Source: Sphingopyxis sp. YF1 (GTDB lineage: Bacteria; Pseudomonadota; Alphaproteobacteria; Sphingomonadales; Sphingomonadaceae). Taken from it: a DNA stretch of 64,000 nt. Made by a program: the position numbers and the translations under genes. The notes under the pieces are model-generated. The model ran no database searches, was not told the DNA's origin, and saw only the letters and a list, made by a program, of their open reading frames with translations. The stretch covers positions 1,302,001 to 1,366,000 of the forward strand of contig NZ_CP033204.1 of NCBI RefSeq assembly GCF_022701295.1, given 5' to 3'. Below, piece after piece: positions 1-9,511 of the stretch; the first letter of the stretch is position 1; each line of letters opens with the position of its first letter.

Positions 1-1
1 C

Positions 2-2506
2 CACGACGGCGACGACGCCGGCAATGGCGGCATTTTCCTCTTCGACCTCGACAACAGCTTTGGCGAGGCGGCGCTCGGCGATCCCGATCTGCGCATATTC
101 GACACGATCGCAAGCCTTGCCCCCTATCATCCGCTCGACGGCGAAACCGACCTCGTCAGGGCGCTCGAACAGCGGATCGAAGCGCACGCGCTCAACGCCG
201 AAGTCGAACCGCTGCTGCGCGCGCTGCCGGTCGACGAAATCTATCTGCGCGGAACGGGACTCGGGTTGAAGGCGGGGCAGCGGATCGTCGTCATCGGCGT
301 GGCGCTTCCCGGCGGCGGTCCCCGCAAGGTCGCCGCCTCGACCCTCCGCGTCGTCAGCGCGTCCGACGATCGCGAGTTCGGCGTCACCCGGCTCGTCGCG
401 ACGCGCGGCGGCGAACCGCCCGCCGCGGTGCGAAGCGCCCCCGTTCGCCGCTCGCCGCGTTTCAAGCGGATCGGGATGCCGACCGCGCGGCTCGCCTTCA
501 CCAGCGACACCGTGACCAACGTCGTCCGGCAGGCGGTGTGGACCGGCCCCGCGCTCACCGCCCTGGTCAGGAGCCAGTCCTGGTCGCGCGCCAAGCTGAT
601 GCACCTCGTTCGGCGTCCGCGTCCCGTCGAAGTACCCGAAACGTCCGACGCGCGGCCGGGCCTCTATATCCTGCGCGACGATTGCGGCTTCTTTGGCGCC
701 AGTGCGCCGCCGCAGGAGATGCTCGGCGACAACAAGGGGCCGTATCCGAAGCCGTGGGATGCCGACCCGGTCGACCCGAACGCGGACCCCCGTGGAGCCC
801 ATGGCGATGGGGCGCCCGAAGACCGCACCGATCGCGATCGTCCGCGTCGCATCTGGACCGACAGTCAGGGCATGTTGCTGTCCGGCAACCACATTTATCT
901 GGAGCGCGAGGTCAAGGACATCCTTCCCGACGGCTGGGTTGTGATCGAAACCGGCGATGGCGAGGCGATGGTGTTCCGCGTGGCGGCCGCGGCGACGCAT
1001 TCGCGCGCCGACTATGCGCTGACGGCGAAGACGACCGCGCTGAAATTGCGAGCGGCACCGGGCGCTGACGATCTGTTGAACCCGCCCGAAGCCGATGACA
1101 CGTCGCCACTCAACGCCTTCACATTCCGCACGGCGCACATCTTCGCGGCCAGCGCGCCGCTCGAACTTGCGGGAACCCCGATCCGCGACGACGTCAGGGC
1201 GGGCGCCGATGCGATCGATCTCGACGCGCTCTACCTCGACCTCGTCGATGGGCAGACCATATCGATCGCGGGGGAGCGCAGCGACGCCGACGGTCTCGCC
1301 GCGAGCGAGACGCTGAAGGTCCGCGATGTGGTTCACATCGGCGGCTTCACCCGCCTGTTGCTCGAAAGCGGGCCCGAATATGCGTATCGCCGCGCCAGCG
1401 TGACGGTGAACGCCAATATGGCGGCAGCGACGCATGGCGAGGGGTATGAGGAGCCGCTCGGTTCGGGCGACGCGGCGCAGGGCTTCCAGCGCTTCAAGCT
1501 TGCCAAGGCGCCGCTGACCTATGTCAGCGCGGAAACCGCGACCGGCCGCGCCTCTTCGCTCGCGATCCGCGTCGACGGCATCCTGTGGCACGAGGTGCCG
1601 ACGCTCTATGACGCCGGTCCCGACGACCGGGTCTATGCGGTTCGCTGCGAGGATGACGCGAGCACATGGGTGCAGTTCGGCGACGGGGTGCGGGGCAGCC
1701 GCTTGCCGACGGGCCAACTCAACATCGTGGCCCGCTACCGCGCCGGCATCGGCCTTGCCGGCGAAGTCGCCGACGAAGCGATCATCCAGTTGAAGACGCG
1801 CCCGCTCGGCATTCGGGCGGTGGTGAACCCCAGCCGTGCCAGCGGTAGCGCCGCGCCCGAAAGCCTCGCCGAAATCCGTCTTGCCGCGCCGCGCGACGTC
1901 AAGACGCTCGACCGCATCGTCTCGCTGGTCGACTATCGCGATTTCGCCGCCAATTTTGCGGGCGTCGGCAAGGCGCAGGCCGCCCGGCTCTGGTCGGGCG
2001 ACAAGCAGGTCATCATCGTCAGCATCACGGGCACCAGCGACGCGATACTGGATGCCAATGCCGCTGTGATCGAAAACCTGCTGGCGGCCGCCGACGCGGC
2101 ACGCGACCGGTCGCACGGACTCTTCATCTTGCCCGCGGCGCGGCGCTTTTTCGAACTCAGGGCGAAGCTGTTCCATCATCCCGATCATCGGCCCGAGGAT
2201 GTCGAACTGGCGGCACGCGACACCTTGCTGGAGATGTTCGGTTTTGCGCGCCGCGACATCGGGCAGGTGGTCAGCGCCGCCGAAGTGATTGCCGCGCTTC
2301 AGTCCGTGCCGGGCGTGGTCGGGGTCGATCTGGACGCGCTCGCGCTGATCGATGAAAGCGGCGGCGCGTCCGTTCAAGGCGCGGACCTGGCGGCGGTGCT
2401 CCCGGTCGAGGGCGCGCGGCTGGATGGCGCGACCCCCGCCGCGGCGGAACTGCTCACCCTGCTCGATGCCGGCGTCGCGCTGACTGTGGAGATGGCTCGT
2501 GCATGA
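2..2506 (+). CDS. Baseplate J-type assembly protein of a contractile injection system (5' partial)
   Basis: The reading frame is open from base 2, so the start codon lies before the window; 834 residues are visible. The protein resembles the 'putative baseplate assembly protein' family of phage-tail-like contractile particles (gpJ-like wedge proteins). The C-terminal half is typical: a segment with VQFGDGVRGSRLPTG near 1675-1725, then a domain containing LDRIVSLVDYRDFAANF around 1909-1960, as in baseplate J/Mu gp47 proteins. It should form part of the baseplate hub or wedge that triggers sheath contraction. It overlaps the next tail gene by 8 bases, so the two are translationally coupled. The family call rests on my recognition of the motifs and of the neighbours; no sheath, tube or ATPase genes are inside the window. 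Confidence 0.8.
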   Translation, partial: HDGDDAGNGGIFLFDLDNSFGEAALGDPDLRIFDTIASLAPYHPLDGETDLVRALEQRIEAHALNAEVEPLLRALPVDEIYLRGTGLGLKAGQRIVVIGVALPGGGPRKVAASTLRVVSASDDREFGVTRLVATRGGEPPAAVRSAPVRRSPRFKRIGMPTARLAFTSDTVTNVVRQAVWTGPALTALVRSQSWSRAKLMHLVRRPRPVEVPETSDARPGLYILRDDCGFFGASAPPQEMLGDNKGPYPKPWDADPVDPNADPRGAHGDGAPEDRTDRDRPRRIWTDSQGMLLSGNHIYLEREVKDILPDGWVVIETGDGEAMVFRVAAAATHSRADYALTAKTTALKLRAAPGADDLLNPPEADDTSPLNAFTFRTAHIFAASAPLELAGTPIRDDVRAGADAIDLDALYLDLVDGQTISIAGERSDADGLAASETLKVRDVVHIGGFTRLLLESGPEYAYRRASVTVNANMAAATHGEGYEEPLGSGDAAQGFQRFKLAKAPLTYVSAETATGRASSLAIRVDGILWHEVPTLYDAGPDDRVYAVRCEDDASTWVQFGDGVRGSRLPTGQLNIVARYRAGIGLAGEVADEAIIQLKTRPLGIRAVVNPSRASGSAAPESLAEIRLAAPRDVKTLDRIVSLVDYRDFAANFAGVGKAQAARLWSGDKQVIIVSITGTSDAILDANAAVIENLLAAADAARDRSHGLFILPAARRFFELRAKLFHHPDHRPEDVELAARDTLLEMFGFARRDIGQVVSAAEVIAALQSVPGVVGVDLDALALIDESGGASVQGADLAAVLPVEGARLDGATPAAAELLTLLDAGVALTVEMARA

Positions 2507-4781
2507 TCGCCCGCCCGCCGCGTTGATCGAATTGCTGCCCCAGCATCTGCGCAACCGCGACGCGGGGGAGGGGCGGGCGCTCGAAGCGCTGATGGGATTG
2601 CTTGGCGAGGAACTCGCCAAGGTCGAACGCGATCTCGACCAGCTTTACGACAATTGGTTCATCGAAAGCTGCGAGCCGTGGGTGATCCCCTATATCGGTG
2701 CGCTGATCGGCGCCCGCCCGATGCGGAGCTTCGGCGCCGGCGAGGTCGGGCTGCGCAGCTATATCGCCAACACATTGGGCTACCGGCAGGCCAAGGGCAC
2801 CGCCGCCGCGCTCGAACAGGTGGCGCGCGACGTCACCGGCTGGCCGGTCGTCGCGGTCGAATTCTTCCAGCGGCTGATCTGGAGCCAGCACGTCAACCAT
2901 GTCCGTCCCGGCGCGGCCGGCACCGCATCGGTGCGCGACGCCGAAGCGGCGCGACTGTCCGAATCCCCGTTCAGCGACGCGTGCCACAGTGCCGCCGCGG
3001 GGGTCGCGGATGGCGCGGCAGGCCGCTACGCCATCCCGCACGTCGGACTTTTCGTCTGGCGGCTCGATGCCTTTCCGCTCGGCTTCCTGTCCGACGAGAC
3101 GGCGGGCTATCGCGGCGGCCTCGTTCCCCGCGCTTCGGCGATCGGGCCCGGCTTCCGCCATTTCGATCCGCTCGGCGCCGACAGGGCGTTGTTCAACCCG
3201 CCGCAGGCCGACCGTTCTATCGCCGCGCGCGTCGACATGCGCATGGTCCCTGCGCCGCTCGACCGGCGCCTGCTTCATCGCGACCTCGAACGGCTGCGCG
3301 GCGGCGCGGCGAGCCGCTGGTTCGACGACAATCCGGTGCTGCGCATCCGCCTGGGCGGCACCGACGTCCCGCCGGAGCAGTTGCACAGCTGCAACCTCGA
3401 GACGCGCGACGACGGATCGGGCAACCCGACCTGGCGGCGTCCCGCGCAGGCCGGGCATGTCCTCTTCGATCCCGAACGCGGACGCCTTGCGCTGCACGGC
3501 ACCGACGAAGCCAAGAGCGTCGAGACGAGCTGCGCCTTTGCCGCGCCCTTTGCGATCGGCGGCGGCCCCTATGACCGGGGCGACAGCCTGCGCGCCTGGC
3601 GGATCCGGATATTCGGCGACAGCGGCATCGCCCCGTGGGTCGTCGGCGTATCGGCGCGGGCGGAGGATCAGACAAATGATCCGGAGCAGGGCGGCGTGGT
3701 GGTCGCTTCGCTTGCCGAGGCGATCGTCCGGTGGAACGGCGCGGCGGTTCCCGGCGCGCGCGGGCTGATCGTGCTGCTCGACAATGCGAGTCATACAGAG
3801 GATCTGTCGGACGCCGCGCATATCCTGCGCATCCCCCAGGGCGGTGCGCTCGCCATCACGGCGGCGGCGTGGCCGGCGATCGAGCACGACAATGGCGTCG
3901 TCACCCGCGATCTGGCCGCGCTCGCCCCGGCACATCGCCGCCCGCATATCCGTTCGGACCTGCGTATCCGTTCCGCGGTGCCGAACAACGGCGGCGACGA
4001 GGGCGAGGGCGGCGAACTGATCCTCGACGGGCTGCTGATCGAGGGCGAGGTTGCGGTGATGGCGGGCCGCCTCGGCCGGCTCACGATCCGCCATTGCACG
4101 GTCGGCGCTTCGGCCGCGGGCCTCGCCAAGGGCGTGCGCGTCATTTCGCAGAACGCCGGGCTCGCCATCGAGATCGATCATTGTATTGCCGGTTCCCTCG
4201 CGTGCGGCGCCATGGACGGCATGCTGACGGTCCGCGACTCGATCGTCGGCGAGGATCGCGACCTCGAGGCCGATCCCGACCTGTTGCCGCTGGCGATCGA
4301 CGCCGCTGCGACCGACACCGAGATCGCGCGCAGCACGATCTTCGGGCGGATGACCGTGCGTTCGATCGAGGCCGGGAACAGCCTCTTCCTCGGAACGGCG
4401 CGCGCGGCGCAGCGCCAGCGGGGCTGCGTCCGTTTCAGCTATGCGCCGCCGACATCGCGCGTCCCGCGCCGCTATCGGTGCCAGCCCGACCTCGCCATCG
4501 CGGCGGCCGAGCAGAAAGCGGGAGCCGAGCTGTCGGCGGCCGAGCGCACCGTGGTCGCGCGGGGCGTCCAGCCGATTTTCACCGAGAGCACCTATCCGGG
4601 CAGTGCGTTCGGCCAGCTCGCGCCGGCCTGTCCCGGGGCGGTTGCGGCAGGCGCCTTTGGCGGCGCCGAAATGGGCGCGGGATTCGCCGCCGGCGAGCCG
4701 TTCCGCCGCGCGAACCTGACCGACATGCTCGAAGAATATCTTCCGTTCGGCCTGGTCGCGGCCCCCCTGTTCCAGACCTGA
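2499..4781 (+). CDS. Phage tail protein I-like component of contractile injection system
   Basis: This 760-residue protein starts at a GTG that overlaps the end of the baseplate gene. The N-terminal region (MHDRPPAALIELLPQHLRN, then an acidic helix and a 'DNWFIESCEPWVIPYIGALIG' type segment, residues 1-75) matches the P2 gpI-like tail proteins found in extracellular contractile injection loci, which join the baseplate to fibres. Residues after about 400 carry short hydrophobic repeats (LILDGLLIEGEVAV, LTIRHCTVG, IEIDHCIAG, LTVRDSIVG) that look like a right-handed parallel beta-helix, so the C-terminal half may be a fibre or spike portion. It is followed 11 bases later by the DUF6519 gene. The N-terminal assignment is fairly sure; the beta-helix is my inference from repeat periodicity. 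Confidence 0.75.
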   Translation: MHDRPPAALIELLPQHLRNRDAGEGRALEALMGLLGEELAKVERDLDQLYDNWFIESCEPWVIPYIGALIGARPMRSFGAGEVGLRSYIANTLGYRQAKGTAAALEQVARDVTGWPVVAVEFFQRLIWSQHVNHVRPGAAGTASVRDAEAARLSESPFSDACHSAAAGVADGAAGRYAIPHVGLFVWRLDAFPLGFLSDETAGYRGGLVPRASAIGPGFRHFDPLGADRALFNPPQADRSIAARVDMRMVPAPLDRRLLHRDLERLRGGAASRWFDDNPVLRIRLGGTDVPPEQLHSCNLETRDDGSGNPTWRRPAQAGHVLFDPERGRLALHGTDEAKSVETSCAFAAPFAIGGGPYDRGDSLRAWRIRIFGDSGIAPWVVGVSARAEDQTNDPEQGGVVVASLAEAIVRWNGAAVPGARGLIVLLDNASHTEDLSDAAHILRIPQGGALAITAAAWPAIEHDNGVVTRDLAALAPAHRRPHIRSDLRIRSAVPNNGGDEGEGGELILDGLLIEGEVAVMAGRLGRLTIRHCTVGASAAGLAKGVRVISQNAGLAIEIDHCIAGSLACGAMDGMLTVRDSIVGEDRDLEADPDLLPLAIDAAATDTEIARSTIFGRMTVRSIEAGNSLFLGTARAAQRQRGCVRFSYAPPTSRVPRRYRCQPDLAIAAAEQKAGAELSAAERTVVARGVQPIFTESTYPGSAFGQLAPACPGAVAAGAFGGAEMGAGFAAGEPFRRANLTDMLEEYLPFGLVAAPLFQT

Positions 4782-4792
4782 GGACAAAGACG

Positions 4793-7700
4793 ATGACTGG
4801 CGATTTCACGCGCGACACCTTCCGCCCCGCCAAGGGGTACAGCGCCGTCCGGATGCAGCAGGGACGCCTGTTCACCGACGCCGACTGGAACGAGGAAGGC
4901 GATATTCAGCGCGGCGTGGAGCGCACGACGACGCGCGCCGTGATCGGCGCCAGCGGCTTTCCCGAACATGCGCCGGGCTTTGCGGTCATCGAGGGCGCGA
5001 ACAAGGCAACGCTGCTGATCGGCGGCGGACAGGCGTGGGTCGACGGCATCGGCGTGATCCATGCAGCGCCGGTCCGGCTGGCTCTGGTGCGCCAGTCGGG
5101 GCAGGGGGCGGCGACGCGGTGGCGCGTCGAAGCGGGGACGCAGGTCGCGGTCGGCGACTATCTGGTCGCCGTCGGCGGTACGGCGGCGCAGGCGGTGCGC
5201 GTCACGGCGCTCCAGCAGACCGGGGACGTCCGAACCTTCGAGGCCGCTGCGGCAATCTCGGCGAATGCCAGCGTGGCGGTCGACCTCTATCGCAGCGCCG
5301 AAAGCCAGCCCTTCTGGCCGGGCAATGCGCTCCCGGGGGCCGCCGACACTTATCTCGCCTATCTCGACGTCTGGGAACGCCCGGTGACCGCCGCCGACGA
5401 TCCGCTGATCCGCGAGAGCGCGTTCGGCGGCCCCGACACGGCAATCCGCGACCAGATCGTGTGGCAGATGCGCTTCGTTTCGACCGCGACGCTCGTCGCG
5501 GCGGGCGCCGCGACCGCGCCGGTGACCTGCGCCGGCTTTGCGCCGGGCTGGTCGCCCTTCGGTCCTGCGGCGACGGGGCGGATGGCCGCGCGCGCGCGCG
5601 CCGCCGCGGCCAGCGCGAACCCGTGCGCCCTGCCCGCGACGGGCGGTTATCGCAGCCTCGAAAACCATCTCTATCGCATCGAGATCCACAATGGCGGCGC
5701 GGCGGGCGGGCGCTGGAAATGGTCGCGCGACAATGGCGGGGTCACCGCGCGCTATGCTGCGATCGACAATGGCGCGCTGCTGCTCGACGGGCTGGGGCCC
5801 GACGACGTCGTCGCGTTGCGGCGGGGCGACTGGATCGAGATCGTCGACGAGGGGCGACGGCTTCGCGGCGAGCCCGGCTTTTTTGCGCATATCGCCGACA
5901 TCAACGGCACCCGCGCCAGCCTCGACGCGGTGCATCATCCCGAAACGCTCGTCGCGCTGACGAACGGGACGGCGCCCGACCTCGGCGGCCTGCCCGCGCA
6001 GGGTATCGTCCGCCGCTGGGAAGGCGGCCTGCCGGTCGACATCGCGCCCGGCGCGTGGGTCGCGGTCGAGCAGGGGGTCGAGATATGCTTTGCGAGCGGG
6101 CGCCTTGCGACCGGCGACCATTGGCAAATTCCGGCGCGCTCGCTCGCGGCGACGATCGAATGGCCCGCCGACGAGGCGACCGGCGCCGAGGCCTTGCTGC
6201 CGCCCAGGGGGGTCGCGCACCATTATGCCGCGCTCGCGCTCGTCACGCGCGACGCGAACGGGCTGTGGACGGTGGTCAGCGACTGCCGCAACCTCTTTCC
6301 GCCGCTCACCGCGCTGCGCAGCTTCCTCTATCTCGGCGGCGACGGGCAGGAGGCGATGCCCGACCCGCTGCTTCCCGCCAACCGCCCGAAAGTCCCGGCG
6401 CCGCTGCGCGTCGGGGTGATCCGCGGCAGGACGCCGCTGCAGGGGCTCGACGTCCAGTTCGAGATCGGCGCGGGCGACGGCGACGGGCGCCTCGACGGCG
6501 CTGCCGGAACGCTCAAGACGCGCAAGGCAACGACGGGCCCCGACGGCGTCGCGACGATGGACTGGTGGCCCGATGCGACGACGCCGGTCCAGCATGTCAC
6601 CGCACGCCTGCTCGACGCGGCGGGCAACCCCACCCATCTTCCGATCCGCTTTACCGCAAAGCTCAGCACCGCGGCGACGACGTCCTTCGATCCCGCCAAC
6701 ACCCCCTCACTCGCGGGCGAGAATACGGTGCAAAAGGCGATCGAAAAGCTGGCGAACCAGTCGCAGGCGGGATGTTCGACCTATATCGTCACCGAGGGCA
6801 GCGACTGGGTTGCGATCCTGAAGGCGATCAAGGACGGCGAGGATGCCGCGATCTGTTTCCAGCGCGGCACCTATGAAACCGGCGTGCCGGTCGAGATCCG
6901 GGGCAAGGGCCATATCATGATCCACGGTGCGGGCGGTGGCACGCGGATCGTGGCACGGCGCGCCGAATGCGCGCTGCATTTTCAGGATTGCGCCAGCGTG
7001 ACGCTCCGCGACCTCGATGTGTCCGCGCCCGACGGATCGGGGGCGATCGGCAAGATCGCGTTTCGCCAGGGGGTGGTGACGATCGTCGATACGCCGATGG
7101 TCGACGTGTCCGACCTGTCGCTGCGCTGCGGCGGCGGGGCGGAGACCGAGCGCACGGGGCTGACGATCCGCAGCTCCTCCAACCGCAAGACCATCAGCAC
7201 GCCGCTCGACTCGGTGCGCGTGACGAACAATCGCCTCGCGATCGGGCTGGCGCAGGATGGCATCCTCGTCGCCGACGCAAAGCATGTGCTGATCGCCGAC
7301 AACGAGCTGGCGGTGGTTCCGGGCAAGGCGGGGCTCCGCCCCGGCAAGCAGTTCGAAAGCCCGCGCTGGCGCAAGCATCTCGTCAACCAGCTTGTCGCGC
7401 GCGCCGAGGAGGCCGAGCCGAGCGGCGGGGGTAAGCGTTTCTTTCGCGTCGGAACGCTGCTTGCCGAATTCGAATCGCCGATGCCGCAGGCCGAATGGGA
7501 GGGGCTGTTCGCCGCCGAACCGCCGCGCCCCGACGAGAGCCGGACGATCGCCGGCGTACAGGCCTATATCCGGCGGCTGAGCGATGTCGTCATCGCCGAC
7601 GCCGAGCGCTCGCCGACCTTCAAGCGCGCGATCCGCACGATGGGCGCACGACTGGGCGAGCCGCGCATGGCGGCGCTCGACAATGAGGTGAAGCGCTCGC

Positions 7701-8560
7701 TCGTCCTGATCGGCGAACCCGCCGCGCGGACCGAACGCGCACGGCGGGGGGCGCGCGACGGGGACGGTGGCGGCGAAGGCAGCAGCGCAGGCGGGGGAGG
7801 CCGGGTGACGGTCCGCGCCGGCGCGGTCGCGGTCAGTTTCGATTCCCCGGTCAGCCAGGCCGACTGGACCAGGATCTTGCGGCTCAACCCGCCGCCTGAG
7901 GGCATCACCACGGTCGCCGAGCTGGTGCGTTATCTCAAGAAGCTCGCGTGGCGGCTGGTCGCCGATGACCGGCTGCGCGAAACGCTGCCGACCGTGGCCG
8001 CGTGGTTCGACCGCTTCACGAGCCGGCTGCCGAGCTATGCGCGGCAGGCGATCACCTGCGGCGGCCGGACATTGGGCATGGTGCAGGTGCGCGGCAACAA
8101 GGTTTATGGCTTTGTGCGCGGCGTCCATGTCGGGACCAGCGGCCGCGAAGAGGAGGAGGGGCGCGTGCGGATGCGCCGCGCCGGGCATGTCTATGTCGCC
8201 GACAACCACCTGTCGCTGCGCAAGTCCGCCGACGATGTCTATGTCCCGATGGGGTTGTTCGTCGGCAATGTCGATACGGTGCGCATCCAGCGCAACACGC
8301 TCGACTGGGCGGGGCAGGCGACCGACAATTATTATCGGCACGGCATCCGCGTGTGGGGCGATATCGGGCGCTATCTCAAGATATCCGACAACCGTATTTC
8401 CATCGCCTATATCGGCATCGCGGTGCAGCCGGTCATCCATCCCGAGGAGCATGTGCGCTATCTGTGGGTCGCGTCGGACAATCTGTCCGAACCGTCCGCA
8501 TCGAATAATGTCGTGCGCGGGCCCGAATTTCTGCTGCGTCGCGACAATCGGCCCCAATAG
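4793..8560 (+). CDS. DUF6519 domain, beta-helix protein of contractile injection locus
   Basis: 1255 residues. The ATG at 4793 follows an AGGACAAAG ribosome site; the frame stays open far upstream, but that part is only the shadow of the previous gene. The N-terminus (MTGDFTRDTFRPAKGYSAVRMQQGR, then LFTDADWNEEGDIQRG) is the signature of DUF6519 proteins, which accompany phage-tail-like particles. From about residue 660 the chain shows beta-helix style repeats (IMIHGAGGGTRIV, VTLRDLDVS, VLIADNELAV, VYVADNHLSL, VRIQRNTLDW). Inserted in the helix are two related modules starting at about residues 893 (FESPMPQAEW) and 1016 (FDSPVSQADW), separated by a Gly-rich linker near 983-1003. It is the last gene of the cluster. 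Role unknown; a surface fibre, spike or cargo-like part is plausible. Long proteins of this kind are usual for the family. Confidence 0.8.
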   Translation: MTGDFTRDTFRPAKGYSAVRMQQGRLFTDADWNEEGDIQRGVERTTTRAVIGASGFPEHAPGFAVIEGANKATLLIGGGQAWVDGIGVIHAAPVRLALVRQSGQGAATRWRVEAGTQVAVGDYLVAVGGTAAQAVRVTALQQTGDVRTFEAAAAISANASVAVDLYRSAESQPFWPGNALPGAADTYLAYLDVWERPVTAADDPLIRESAFGGPDTAIRDQIVWQMRFVSTATLVAAGAATAPVTCAGFAPGWSPFGPAATGRMAARARAAAASANPCALPATGGYRSLENHLYRIEIHNGGAAGGRWKWSRDNGGVTARYAAIDNGALLLDGLGPDDVVALRRGDWIEIVDEGRRLRGEPGFFAHIADINGTRASLDAVHHPETLVALTNGTAPDLGGLPAQGIVRRWEGGLPVDIAPGAWVAVEQGVEICFASGRLATGDHWQIPARSLAATIEWPADEATGAEALLPPRGVAHHYAALALVTRDANGLWTVVSDCRNLFPPLTALRSFLYLGGDGQEAMPDPLLPANRPKVPAPLRVGVIRGRTPLQGLDVQFEIGAGDGDGRLDGAAGTLKTRKATTGPDGVATMDWWPDATTPVQHVTARLLDAAGNPTHLPIRFTAKLSTAATTSFDPANTPSLAGENTVQKAIEKLANQSQAGCSTYIVTEGSDWVAILKAIKDGEDAAICFQRGTYETGVPVEIRGKGHIMIHGAGGGTRIVARRAECALHFQDCASVTLRDLDVSAPDGSGAIGKIAFRQGVVTIVDTPMVDVSDLSLRCGGGAETERTGLTIRSSSNRKTISTPLDSVRVTNNRLAIGLAQDGILVADAKHVLIADNELAVVPGKAGLRPGKQFESPRWRKHLVNQLVARAEEAEPSGGGKRFFRVGTLLAEFESPMPQAEWEGLFAAEPPRPDESRTIAGVQAYIRRLSDVVIADAERSPTFKRAIRTMGARLGEPRMAALDNEVKRSLVLIGEPAARTERARRGARDGDGGGEGSSAGGGGRVTVRAGAVAVSFDSPVSQADWTRILRLNPPPEGITTVAELVRYLKKLAWRLVADDRLRETLPTVAAWFDRFTSRLPSYARQAITCGGRTLGMVQVRGNKVYGFVRGVHVGTSGREEEEGRVRMRRAGHVYVADNHLSLRKSADDVYVPMGLFVGNVDTVRIQRNTLDWAGQATDNYYRHGIRVWGDIGRYLKISDNRISIAYIGIAVQPVIHPEEHVRYLWVASDNLSEPSASNNVVRGPEFLLRRDNRPQ

Positions 8561-8687
8561 CGATGCGCGAGATGGCGTTTTTTCTTGTGATCCGTAAGGG
8601 AATCGCGTAATATCGATACGGCTTCAATTGATAAAACGGCGGTGTGATTTGGTGCCGTAATGTGTTCGAGTCCATTTTGGAGCCATG

Positions 8688-8711
8688 GGGCGAGTCCAGT
8701 GAGGCTCGCCC
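8688..8711 (+). terminator. Possible terminator after the injection-system genes
   Basis: A 7-base stem, GGGCGAG (8688-8694) with CTCGCCC (8705-8711), lies about 130 bases after the DUF6519 stop and is followed by TTACTCGTT. The T run is weak, so this is only a candidate end for the cluster, possibly shared with the converging gene at 8765. Confidence 0.35.
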
Positions 8712-8764
8712 TTACTCGTTCGGGTGCGGACATTTCTTCGTTCGGGAGACGGCCCGCGACGGAC

Positions 8765-9412
8765 TCATCCTTGCCGGCGGGCGATCCTGGCCCACGGATT
8801 GAGGTCGGGTTCGCCGGTCTTGACCAGCCGGTTGCGGTCGCGATGGAGGAAGGGCTCGTCGCGGCCCTTCACCATCAGCATGGTATCGGAGACATAGCTC
8901 CACGATCCGTCGTCGTGGAAATCGACCGTGATTTCATAGCTGTCGGTGCGAAACGCGAGTTCGAGGAAGGTCGTCGAGCAGATGCCATAGTCGGTCTGCC
9001 CGCGCGTCGCCTTGAGCACCAGCTGCGTCGCATCGGGCGCGGCGTGCCCCGCGGCGATCGCGATCTGCCCGCGCGGGATTGCGAGCGATTGCAGGATCAG
9101 CCCGGTCGCGGGCTCGTACAGCCAGTAACCGACCTGGTCGTGGAAGGTGATGTCCTCTTCGGGCGTGTTGATATGGACGTGGTAGCGCAGTCCGTAGAAG
9201 AGCTGCGGACCGTTCGCCTGCGCGTCGATCGGCTGCATCTCGATCCGCTCGTAATATTCGCGCGTTTCGGGACCGTCGGCCTTGGGGTTGATGTCGACGC
9301 CGCGCTGCCCCTCCCACACGCCGGCGAGCCGCCGCAGCGGCCCGAGATTGCGCAGCGTTTCGGGATCGACGTCATCGGGCTCGGTGAAAATATCCGCGGG
9401 AAGTTCCATCAT
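8765..9412 (-). CDS. Heme-binding beta-barrel (FABP-like/nitrobindin-like) protein
   Basis: About 215 residues from the ATG at 9412; an in-frame ATG at 9478 adds 22 low-complexity residues and has a weak GGAA site, so the start is uncertain. The motif LRRLAGVWEGQRGVD near the N-terminus and a run of amphipathic strands (LFYGLRYHVHI, GYWLYEPATGLILQSLAIPRG, YEITVDFHDDGSWSYVSDT) fit the heme-binding beta-barrel family formerly called FABP-like or THAP4/nitrobindin-like. Those proteins bind heme and handle nitrogen oxides or peroxynitrite. No distal or proximal heme histidine is assigned here. It faces the injection-system genes tail to tail and is separated by about 100 bases from the next gene on its own strand. 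Physiological role in this organism is unknown. Confidence 0.65.
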   Translation of the reverse strand: MMELPADIFTEPDDVDPETLRNLGPLRRLAGVWEGQRGVDINPKADGPETREYYERIEMQPIDAQANGPQLFYGLRYHVHINTPEEDITFHDQVGYWLYEPATGLILQSLAIPRGQIAIAAGHAAPDATQLVLKATRGQTDYGICSTTFLELAFRTDSYEITVDFHDDGSWSYVSDTMLMVKGRDEPFLHRDRNRLVKTGEPDLNPWARIARRQG

Positions 9413-9511
9413 ATCAGATTGCAGATTCAATCGGCTGTTTGCAACAGCGGGCAGGCTCGCAGGGGCGCTCGCGGGCATATTTCCGCTGCGCTGCGCTGCG
9501 TTGCCGTGACG

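Noticed and set aside
2454..4787. 777-codon antisense frame over the tail-I gene
   Set aside because: Shadow frame; the + strand gene matches tail proteins and is coupled with its neighbours.
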